Shown one piece after another: positions 1 to 4,454 of a DNA stretch of 5,731 nt (positions within the stretch are counted from its first letter, which is position 1; each line of letters opens with the position of its first letter). Origin of the DNA: Burkholderiales bacterium (lineage in GTDB: Bacteria > Pseudomonadota > Gammaproteobacteria > Burkholderiales > SG8-39). The position numbers were made by a program, and so were the translations under genes. Location of the stretch: assembly GCA_017880745.1 (NCBI GenBank), contig JADGRR010000232.1:1-5731 (forward strand). The letters are read 5' to 3'. Under the pieces are notes generated by a model. That model was given only the letters and a program-made list of their open reading frames with translations, was not told the origin of the DNA and did no database searches.

Positions 1-102
1 CAAGGTGAAGACTAGTGTCTGGGCACCGCTGCTGCCGCAGCCGGAAATGGATGCTGCCGAAATGGCGAGTACTGCCGACAGTGCGGCCATTCTGTATTTC
101 AT
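1..102 (-). CDS. Lipoprotein, N-terminal part only (cut by window start)
   Basis: The minus strand from the ATG at 100-102 stays open for 34 codons to the window edge. It begins MKYRMAALSAVLAISAASIS and then GCGSSG. This is a classic lipoprotein signal: a basic n-region (K2, R4), a hydrophobic stretch of about residues 5-19, and a lipobox I-S-G-C with the lipidated cysteine at residue 22. Gly at +2 rather than Asp suggests the outer membrane under the Lol sorting rule (family knowledge, not seen directly). The start is fixed by AAGGAGGG (complement of 111-118), 8 nt before the ATG. The mature domain lies outside the window, so its function cannot be named. The gene is divergent from the lipoprotein gene at 360. 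Confidence 0.8.
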   Translation of the reverse strand, partial: MKYRMAALSAVLAISAASISGCGSSGAQTLVFTL

Positions 103-209
103 TGTGCGCTCCCTCCTTCAGTGAGATTAAGTTGAGTTCCCGCGCAGCGAAACGCCGATGTCGCAGAATGCGACCAGCTATTGCGCCACGCTCGTACAGG
201 GATTGGCAC

Positions 210-237
210 GGTATCAGCAACCGGACCGGAATGTCAA
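210..237 (-). promoter_or_regulatory. Candidate sigma-70 promoter for the minus-strand lipoprotein gene
   Basis: On the minus strand a perfect -35 box TTGACA (complement of 232-237) is followed after 16 nt by GATACC (complement of 210-215). GATACC keeps only the central A-T-A of the -10 consensus. Transcription would begin near 203 and leave a leader of about 100 nt before the ATG at 102. The -35 box is strong and the -10 box weak, so the promoter may need an activator. Confidence 0.4.
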
Positions 238-276
238 TTTCGCCAATGTCCCATGACGAAGCGGGGCGAACCGCCA

Positions 277-300
277 GTAACACACTGTTACGACTGTTAC
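277..300. promoter_or_regulatory. TGTTAC half-site cluster, possible regulator-binding site
   Basis: Positions 277-291 form a palindrome: GTAACA (277-282), a 3-nt spacer, then TGTTAC (286-291). A second direct TGTTAC follows at 295-300, giving ACTGTTAC twice with a 9-nt period. Three copies of one hexamer in 24 bp sit about 60 bp before the plus-strand lipoprotein start and about 175 bp from the minus-strand start. Repeated GTTAC-type half-sites are typical of winged-helix response regulators of the OmpR/RstA class. That assignment is inference; the repeats themselves are plain in the sequence. No good -35/-10 pair is visible between this cluster and the gene at 360, which would fit an activator-dependent promoter. 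Confidence 0.4.
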
Positions 301-359
301 ACCTGCCCGGGGGTATGCGTTAGCGGATTCGTGTCCAATAGCGCAAGGAGATCACAAAC

Positions 360-542
360 ATGAAAATCATCAGAGTGACGATTGTCCTGTCGGCTTTGGC
401 GGTCTTGGCTGGTTGTGTCGCGGTTCCGGTCGGTCCGGGCTACTACGGGGGGCAGCCCGGGTATTACGCGGCACCGGCCTATTATGGGCCGGCCTTTTCG
501 ATCGGAATCTTCGGGGGAGGCCGTGGGCACGGGCGTCGTTGA
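360..542 (+). CDS. Small Gly/Tyr-rich lipoprotein
   Basis: This encodes 60 aa. Residues 1-18 are a signal peptide (K2, R5, then a hydrophobic core) ending in a lipobox L-A-G-C with lipidated C19; Val at +2 predicts the outer membrane. The mature 42 residues begin CVAVPVGPG and carry three Tyr pairs (28-29, 35-36, 41-42) separated by Gly/Pro/Ala, then a Gly-rich, basic tail (GGGRGHGRR). There is no cysteine apart from C19 and no catalytic motif. Such low-complexity mini-lipoproteins are common hypothetical proteins in Pseudomonadota, and some carry PxPV-like repeats. A structural or envelope role is a guess. AAGGAG at 345-350 with 9-nt spacing supports the start. The gene stands alone, divergent from the lipoprotein gene at 102. 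Confidence 0.82.
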   Translation: MKIIRVTIVLSALAVLAGCVAVPVGPGYYGGQPGYYAAPAYYGPAFSIGIFGGGRGHGRR

Positions 543-551
543 AGCGACGCC
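532..551 (+). repeat. Hairpin across the stop codon of the small lipoprotein gene
   Basis: GGCGTCG (532-538), a 6-nt loop, then CGACGCC (545-551) give a perfect 7-bp GC-rich stem that encloses the TGA at 540-542. No T-tract follows, so it is not a standard intrinsic terminator. It could stabilise the 3' end of the mRNA. A 10-bp palindrome, AGGTGCACCT, follows directly at 554-563. Confidence 0.45.
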
Positions 552-994
552 GTAGGTGCACCTGACGGATCGGATCCGCGCGCGCATCGCCGTAGCACAT
601 GATTCCGCGAATTCCGAGACGCCGGCGTCGGGGTGCTCATGGCTTGCCGATGCGATGTCCGGCGTTTTTCGATCCGCTGTCAATCAGCCTATGCGAGTAC
701 CCCTTTTCGTATCACGCGTATCAAACGGGCCAGGCTCGGATCAGCTTTCACGTCCGTTGCATCGCAAAATATATGGGGCCTGGCCCACTCAGGCTCTGTG
801 CGTCCTCAGTCCACGGCACGAAGTCTGGTGCCAACCGGCCGACTAATTTTCTACTCTAATATCGAGTCCGGTCTACGCTTATAATGCTTCGGGCGCCTGG
901 CTCGGTGCCGGAACATTGACTCAGAACAGGTCGGCCGGCGCGTTGCCCGCTGTACTCCCGCCTTTGCTGTAATTCACCCGGGGATCGGCGCAAC
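543..994. other. Gene-poor intergenic region
   Basis: No reading frame here has a ribosome binding site together with a protein-like composition; the open frames are short, mutually overlapping and rich in Arg/Ser/Pro. Visible items are the palindromes AGGTGCACCT (554-563) and GACGCCGGCGTC (618-629). A long-loop stem pairs ACGCCGG (619-625) with CCGGCGT (659-665), which runs into TTTTT (665-669); this might serve as a weak terminator for the lipoprotein gene. There is also a poor promoter candidate, TTCACG (747-752) with 17 nt to TATATG (770-775), and the better TATAAT at 880-885. The last 100 bp are presumably the leader of the MFS gene. Confidence 0.5.
880..885 (+). promoter_or_regulatory. 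Perfect -10 box upstream of the MFS gene
   Basis: TATAAT at 880-885 matches the sigma-70 -10 consensus exactly in an otherwise GC-rich stretch, preceded by an A/T-rich patch at 843-862. No recognisable -35 box lies 16-18 nt upstream, and there is no extended TGn motif. If used, transcription would start near 892 and leave a leader of about 100 nt. Confidence 0.45.
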
Positions 995-2146
995 ATGCGC
1001 GAAACGATTTTTCTCCTGGCGCTCGCGAGCGCCAACGGCGGCCTGGCGCTGCGCATCATGGAGCCGATGCTGCCCCGGCTGGCGTCGGAATTTGGCAGCA
1101 GCATCTCCGCGACCGCCACCGTCATCACCGCGTTCGCCATCGGTTACGCCTGCGGCCAGTTGCTTCACGGCCCGCTCGGGGATCGATTCGGCAAACTGCG
1201 CGTGGTGACGATTTGCCTGTCCGGCGCCGCCCTGGGATGCCTGGCCTGCGCCCTCGCGCAAGGCGTGAGTTCGCTCGCGGTGCTGCGCTTCTTCTCGGCG
1301 GTGTTCGCTTCCGCATCAACGACGCTCGGCATGGCCTACATCGGCGATAGCGTTCCGATCAGCGAGCGCCAGTTCGTGATCGCGCGCTTTGTCGGCGGCA
1401 CCATCATTGGCCAGGCGCTGGGACCGTTAATGGGCGGCCTGTTTACCGATTTGATCGGATGGCGCGGAACCTTCGTCGTGGTCGCCGTCGTGTTTGCGGC
1501 CGTCTCGATCATCCTGTTTGTGCGCACGCGTTCTCAATGGGCGCGGGCGTCCCGCCCGCCATCGGGTGAGAACCCGTTCCGCGTGTATCTGCGCTTGCTC
1601 GCTCTGCCGCGGGTGCGCGCGGTGATCTCTACTGCGTTCGCCGACGGATTTCTCTTTTTCGGAGCCTATTCATTTCTGGGGGCGTTCCTAAAGCTGAAGT
1701 TCGATTTGAGTCTCACGGCGATCGGCGCGATCCTTGCCGGTTTCGGCGTCGGCGGCGTGCTTTACACGATAACGGTGAGACGGCTGCTCCTCGCCCTCGG
1801 TCAGCGCGGGTTGGTGGTGTGGGGCGGCGCGATCTGCTTCGCCGCGTACGCCATCATTGTGCTCAGTCCGATTTGGGAGCTTGCCATACCCTGCGCCGTC
1901 GCTCTCGGATTCTCTTTTTTCATGCTGCACAATACCGTCCAGACCAAGGCAACCGAAATGGCCCCGCACGCCCGCGGCGCGGCGGTGTCGGTCTTTGCGT
2001 CGACGTGGTCGCTCGGCCAGGCTGGCGGCGTCGCGGCCATGGGGCTTGCGGTGAGCCTGGTCGATTACGCACCGGCGATCATCGGCTTCGGACTGGGATT
2101 CCTGGCGCTCGGTGCCTGGATGCGCGCCAACCTGCACCGGCTTTAG
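995..2146 (+). CDS. MFS transporter, DHA1-like drug/metabolite exporter
   Basis: The 383-aa product is almost wholly hydrophobic, with about 12 membrane segments expected, typical length for a 12-TM major facilitator. The first segment runs into RIMEPMLPRLASEFG (20-34), a pattern common in this branch. Motif A, G-P-L-G-D-R-F-G-K (59-67), lies in the loop after TM2. A motif-C-like GQALGPLMGG (139-148), marking proton-coupled antiporters, lies in TM5. A polar stretch around 177-200 is the central loop. In the second half, the segment from N313 through APHARGAA (323-330) resembles the conserved Q-T...P..RG of TM10-11. The likely job is proton-driven efflux of a small molecule across the inner membrane; the substrate cannot be read from sequence. 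Only a weak GGGGA (980-984) precedes the ATG. The gene stands alone and converges with the minus-strand gene at 2276. Confidence 0.9.
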   Translation: MRETIFLLALASANGGLALRIMEPMLPRLASEFGSSISATATVITAFAIGYACGQLLHGPLGDRFGKLRVVTICLSGAALGCLACALAQGVSSLAVLRFFSAVFASASTTLGMAYIGDSVPISERQFVIARFVGGTIIGQALGPLMGGLFTDLIGWRGTFVVVAVVFAAVSIILFVRTRSQWARASRPPSGENPFRVYLRLLALPRVRAVISTAFADGFLFFGAYSFLGAFLKLKFDLSLTAIGAILAGFGVGGVLYTITVRRLLLALGQRGLVVWGGAICFAAYAIIVLSPIWELAIPCAVALGFSFFMLHNTVQTKATEMAPHARGAAVSVFASTWSLGQAGGVAAMGLAVSLVDYAPAIIGFGLGFLALGAWMRANLHRL

Positions 2147-2148
2147 GT

Positions 2149-2185
2149 GGGCCGTCATGTATGACAGCCCGTCGTCACCGTTTTT
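2149..2185 (+). terminator. Imperfect hairpin after the MFS gene
   Basis: Just past the TAG, GGGC-C-GTCA (2149-2157) pairs with TGAC-A-GCCC (2162-2170) around a TGTA loop. The stem is 9 positions long with one C/A mismatch. A TTTTT run sits at 2181-2185, 10 nt beyond the stem, too far for a canonical intrinsic terminator. It may act as a weak terminator or an mRNA end structure. Confidence 0.35.
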
Positions 2186-2218
2186 AGGCTAAGCCTCCCG
2201 GCGTAACAAGAGTTCGAC

Positions 2219-2242
2219 GGCGCTGCTGGCCGCGACAGCGCC
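2219..2242. repeat. 7-bp inverted repeat between the convergent genes
   Basis: GGCGCTG (2219-2225) and CAGCGCC (2236-2242) form a perfect 7-bp stem with a 10-nt loop. It lies 34 bp past the stop of the minus-strand gene at 2276 and 73 bp past the MFS stop. It has no T-tract on either strand. A transcript-end structure for the minus-strand gene is possible. Confidence 0.3.
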
Positions 2243-2275
2243 CCGAAATTCAGAAGCGTTAGCGCCGAACGGGAC

Positions 2276-2665
2276 CTACACTTTTCCGCAGGCGATTTTC
2301 CACAGTTCTTCCAATCCACTGTTGGGCGAGAATCGAGCCCACTCGCCCGGCACAACGTTAAAGTCAACCACGTCGCCTCCGGCCATGTTTTCAGTGTGCG
2401 AAGTGAAATACAGCAGGCGCGATTGCGCTAGCTTGCAGTCATACTCATATTCCGCTTTTTCAGACCTGAATGGCTCACGCTCGTGGAGTCGTTGGGTCAC
2501 CTTGAAGTCATTCATCGCCCAGATTTTCGCCGTGTGGTCTGCCCAGCGAATCGTGGAGGGGTCGACGTAAAGGGTATCGGTTTCACTGCTACCGACCTTA
2601 ACCCACTCCGCCATCGCGCTGCTGCTCACCGCAGCGAGCAGCAACATCAGAATCGCTTTACGCAT
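2276..2665 (-). CDS. Exported surface-adhesin E family-like protein
   Basis: This encodes 129 aa. Residues 1-19 are a Sec signal peptide (R2, K3, hydrophobic 4-13) with an A-M-A cleavage site before E20. The mature part starts EWVKVGSS and has the pattern of the Haemophilus surface-adhesin protein E type domain: a Y-V-D-P-S-T-I-R strand (33-40), a K-I-W-A-M-N-D-F strand (47-54), E-Y-D-C (74-77), an aromatic strand (L-L-Y-F, 84-87), M-A-G-G (94-97), and a closing W-K-I-A-C (122-126). The two cysteines, C77 and C126, probably form the family's disulfide in the periplasm or at the cell surface. In environmental bacteria, members are mostly uncharacterised, so adhesion is a family label rather than a shown function. 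GAGAGG (complement of 2674-2679) lies 8 nt before the ATG. The basic small-protein gene lies upstream on the same strand, 142 bp away. Confidence 0.8.
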   Translation of the reverse strand: MRKAILMLLLAAVSSSAMAEWVKVGSSETDTLYVDPSTIRWADHTAKIWAMNDFKVTQRLHEREPFRSEKAEYEYDCKLAQSRLLYFTSHTENMAGGDVVDFNVVPGEWARFSPNSGLEELWKIACGKV

Positions 2666-2713
2666 TGCAAGGTCCTCTCAGAACTCAGGTCAGTATTGAT
2701 CGATGGAAATTCG

Positions 2714-2742
2714 AGAATAGCGTCTCAGACGGAAGCAGTTAA
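2714..2742 (-). promoter_or_regulatory. Candidate sigma-70 promoter for the surface-adhesin E-like gene
   Basis: On the minus strand, TTAACT (complement of 2737-2742, 4/6 to the -35 consensus) is followed after exactly 17 nt by TATTCT (complement of 2714-2719, 4/6 to the -10 consensus). Transcription would start near 2707, giving a leader of about 40 nt. Spacing is ideal and the boxes are moderate. Confidence 0.4.
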
Positions 2743-2807
2743 CGTCCGGCTGGCTGTTCTATCCGGTCGAGGAGAGCGCCTATTCGAGGGTGTCGGTGCT
2801 TGCATCC

Positions 2808-3041
2808 CTAACGGCGTCCGCTGACAAACTTTAGCAGCGTCGCAAGCTCTTTGGCGATGAGGCCGAGTCGCTTCATTGGGTCGAAGCGCCGTCTGCGGAT
2901 AGGGAGTGGAAGGCTCCCGCTCAGGGAGACTTCCGGGCGGGCCAGCGTGGGGAGGGGACCTGAGTTGGTCGTCTTTGGCTGCTGTTGACCCAAATACTTT
3001 CTCGAGTTTATGAAGAATTGTCTGAGTACGTATTGCGTCAT
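2808..3041 (-). CDS. Small basic hypothetical protein
   Basis: The product is 77 aa and begins MTQYVLRQFF. The start is chosen because GGAGG (complement of 3049-3053) lies 7 nt before this ATG; an in-frame ATG 7 codons upstream lacks such a site. The protein has 15 Arg/Lys against 3 Asp/Glu, including four consecutive Arg at 49-52. It has no cysteine, no signal peptide and no obvious membrane span. Residues 20-48 are Gln/Pro/Ser-rich and look disordered, while 56-73 (K57 to V73) could be an amphipathic helix. I recognise no family. Such charge suggests nucleic-acid, ribosome or membrane-surface binding, but this is only inference. Codon use shows no strong GC3 bias, so a chance open frame behind a good Shine-Dalgarno remains possible. 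It may be co-transcribed with the exported protein downstream. Confidence 0.45.
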   Translation of the reverse strand: MTQYVLRQFFINSRKYLGQQQPKTTNSGPLPTLARPEVSLSGSLPLPIRRRRFDPMKRLGLIAKELATLLKFVSGRR

Positions 3042-3148
3042 TTGGTCGCCTCCGTGTTGCATTGGAACATGGCGCCGGACACTATTGAATCCAGGCCGAG
3101 CGGTTTACCAAGCGGTCTCCTGCACCACGCAACAAATAATCTTGCTGA

Positions 3149-3176
3149 AGTATAGAGTGCAGGTCGCGTTGGTCCA
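3149..3176 (-). promoter_or_regulatory. Candidate promoter for the small basic protein
   Basis: On the minus strand, TGGACC (complement of 3171-3176, 4/6 to TTGACA) is followed after 16 nt by TATACT (complement of 3149-3154, 5/6 to TATAAT). The predicted start near 3142 leaves a leader of about 100 nt before the ATG at 3041. Confidence 0.4.
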
Positions 3177-3223
3177 GCGCAAATTTTGTAAGAAATTGTT
3201 TCCGACGCATCCGTCGCCCCGAG

Positions 3224-3248
3224 CCCGGCGCCGTCGCCGGGTTTTTTT
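3224..3248 (+). terminator. Strong intrinsic terminator without a visible plus-strand gene
   Basis: CCCGGCG (3224-3230), a CCGT loop, then CGCCGGG (3235-3241) form a perfect 7-bp all-GC stem followed at once by seven T (3242-3248). This is a textbook Rho-independent terminator, valid only in the plus direction. The nearest convincing plus-strand gene is the MFS gene, whose stop lies over 1 kb upstream with minus-strand genes between. The terminator may therefore end a small RNA, or be left over from a lost gene. Confidence 0.88.
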
Positions 3249-3382
3249 ATATCAGCGATTCATGCATCCGACAGCGGCCCTACGCTTCCCTTAAGCAAAG
3301 CATGCCCTTGCCGCCATAGAGGCTTCCAGCGACTCCCCCGCGGGTCAGCGAATGCCGGAAGGATATAGCTGCAACGCGGAAA

Positions 3383-3425
3383 GCTCTGTGCGGTGCCCCA
3401 CGGAGCGGGCTACACGGCAAAGCCC
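3383..3425. repeat. Two abutting stem-loops
   Basis: GCTCTGTG (3383-3390) pairs with CACGGAGC (3399-3406) in an 8-bp stem with one T-G wobble and an 8-nt loop. Directly next to it, GGGCT (3407-3411) pairs with AGCCC (3421-3425) around a 9-nt loop. No spacer separates the stems, so they could stack coaxially if transcribed. No T-tract follows and I recognise no known riboswitch consensus here. Confidence 0.4.
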
Positions 3426-3479
3426 TGTCCTCTAAAACGTAGAACTGCGCGGGACGCGTATTATTGACAGCAATGCCGC

Positions 3480-3674
3480 TCAAAACGGTACGCGAGCGGG
3501 AACCAGTGCCCGCAGACGTCGCGGTAAATTGCCGTTCACCGTTCCGATGTGCCTGGGCAACTCTTTCACTTGCGGATCCGTGCCGATCGCCTTGAACTGT
3601 TGCTCCGGGATCGTCGTAGAGGCCTTTTCAACGACGCATCTGCATCTCCGAATCCCTTCGGGATTCTTATCGGG
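3480..3674 (-). pseudogene. Possible decayed coding fragment
   Basis: Between minus-strand stops at 3675-3677 and 3480-3482 lies a 64-codon open frame with no usable ATG and no ribosome binding site. Its middle part (about residues 14-50) has a protein-like composition, for example TIPEQQFKAIGTDPQVKELP (residues 21-40), whereas its last dozen residues are Arg/Pro/Val-rich and look out of frame. I cannot name a family. It follows the OsmC-family gene on the same strand after 23 bp. It may be a gene remnant or a chance open frame in GC-rich DNA. Confidence 0.2.
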
Positions 3675-3686
3675 TCAACAGATGCG
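3635..3686 (-). repeat. Nested inverted repeat just past the OsmC-family gene
   Basis: An outer perfect 8-bp arm pair, CGCATCTG (3635-3642) with CAGATGCG (3679-3686), encloses an inner perfect 7-bp pair, GAATCCC (3650-3656) with GGGATTC (3660-3666), with a 3-nt loop. Read on the minus strand, it begins 15 nt after the TAA of the OsmC-family gene and would fold into one long interrupted hairpin. It lacks a T-tract. A 3'-end stabilising or pausing structure for that mRNA is a reasonable inference. Confidence 0.5.
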
Positions 3687-3700
3687 GACGGTCGATACGT

Positions 3701-4219
3701 TCACGCGGCCTTTTTGGGATTGATCGACAGGCTCAGCGAGACGGGCACCTTGTTCGTGAGGATGTCGAGAACCGGGCAATGCGCATCCACCACCGCGCGC
3801 AACTTCTGCAGCTCCGCCTCGCTGGCGCTCGATTCGATATTCACCGTGCCGCGAATGTTCTGGTAACCGGACCGCACCGATTCATCCACGGCGAAGAATC
3901 CGCGCAGGTCGATGTCCCCAGCCAGTTCGACCGACACCGAGTCAAGCGGAATCCCCAACGCCGTCGCATAAGCGCGATACGTGATTTCCTGGCAGGTGCC
4001 CAGCGCGGCAAGAATCAGCTCGACCGGGTTGGGACCCGAATCGGCGCCTCCCAGCGCAGGCGGCTCGTCCGCCGCAAGCCTGTGCTGCCGAATCGAGACC
4101 TCCGAACGGAACCCTTCTGTCAGGCGCGAGGATGACTTGAAAGTCGCCTTGGCCGCGTCCGGATCGGCGCGAAAGGCCGACTGGGTATCGGATATCAATT
4201 GTTTCAGCTCTACGCTCAT
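3701..4219 (-). CDS. OsmC/Ohr-superfamily protein
   Basis: The product is 172 aa. The start is set by AAGGAGG (complement of 4225-4231) 5 nt before the ATG; an in-frame ATG 24 codons upstream lacks a comparable site. The fold's hallmarks are present: the core-helix motif GPNPVELILAALGTC (62-76) with C76, and DAHCPVLDIL (145-154) with C148. These are the two redox-active cysteines of OsmC/Ohr thiol peroxidases, which reduce organic hydroperoxides in the cytoplasm. The strand-rich middle (about 95-130) and the final strand (158-166) fit the family. At 172 aa it exceeds classical OsmC (about 143 aa) because of an N-terminal helical stretch (2-25), so it belongs to a broader OsmC-like subgroup whose substrate is often unknown. 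Peroxidase activity is therefore probable but not certain. It lies 235 bp downstream of the CurA-type reductase on the same strand. Confidence 0.9.
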   Translation of the reverse strand: MSVELKQLISDTQSAFRADPDAAKATFKSSSRLTEGFRSEVSIRQHRLAADEPPALGGADSGPNPVELILAALGTCQEITYRAYATALGIPLDSVSVELAGDIDLRGFFAVDESVRSGYQNIRGTVNIESSASEAELQKLRAVVDAHCPVLDILTNKVPVSLSLSINPKKAA

Positions 4220-4246
4220 TGCTTCCTCCTTCTGTGATTTTCCTGT

Positions 4247-4275
4247 TTTATCGGGCTGAGTGCCAACGTTGCGAA
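4247..4275 (-). promoter_or_regulatory. Candidate promoter for the OsmC-family gene
   Basis: On the minus strand, TTCGCA (complement of 4270-4275, 4/6 to the -35 consensus) is followed after 17 nt by GATAAA (complement of 4247-4252, 4/6 to the -10 consensus). The start would be near 4240, leaving a leader of about 20 nt that just fits the Shine-Dalgarno. The 235-bp gap to the upstream gene also argues for a separate promoter. The boxes are only moderate. Confidence 0.3.
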
Positions 4276-4454
4276 TCGGTAGCAATTTCAATACTACTGC
4301 TCTCGTGCCTCTGGCCCCTGGCGACGGTTTGGCGTTGATTCAGCGTTGCCGGGCATCGCGCCGAGAGCATGTTGAACCTGCGCCCGGCCGATTGCAATGC
4401 GGGTTAAGTCAAGATGGAGCGAATCCGGAACTGGATTACGGGCAAACCTGTGTT

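Larger units (their letters stand above)
3251..3700. other. Gene-poor region with hairpins and possible gene remnants
   Basis: No intact gene with a ribosome binding site is visible. A minus-strand frame that could start at a TTG (3481-3483) and ends at 3280 gives 66 aa of unremarkable composition. It overlaps the end of another minus-strand open frame (3480-3674) in a different phase, so the two could be pieces of one decayed gene. A perfect TTGACA on the plus strand (3464-3469) has no -10 partner at usual spacing. The region also holds the abutting hairpins at 3383-3425 and the nested inverted repeat at 3635-3686. Confidence 0.5.

Noticed and set aside
297..683. 128-codon minus-strand open frame
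   Set aside because: It lies antisense to the small lipoprotein gene, which has a clear signal peptide and Shine-Dalgarno. The product is Arg/Asp/Thr-rich, has no start signal, and looks like a shadow frame.
1688..2158. 156-codon minus-strand frame opposite the MFS gene
   Set aside because: It is a hydrophilic, Arg/His/Glu-rich shadow of a membrane-protein gene with no ribosome binding site.
3091..3130. tRNA-like stretch GGCCGAGCGGTTTACCAAGC
   Set aside because: It resembles a D-arm, but no anticodon arm, GGTTCGAATCC-type T-arm or pairing acceptor ends follow.
3069..3155. 28-codon plus-strand ORF upstream of the orphan terminator
   Set aside because: It has no Shine-Dalgarno and no promoter, and the length is within chance; noted only as context for the terminator.
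3361..3460. Possible riboswitch (c-di-GMP or cobalamin type)
   Set aside because: Motifs such as GGAAAGC and GGCAAAGCC look suggestive, but the order and conserved cores of those families are not met.
3464..3469. Perfect TTGACA on the plus strand
   Set aside because: No -10-like hexamer lies at 16-19 nt spacing and no gene follows on the plus strand.
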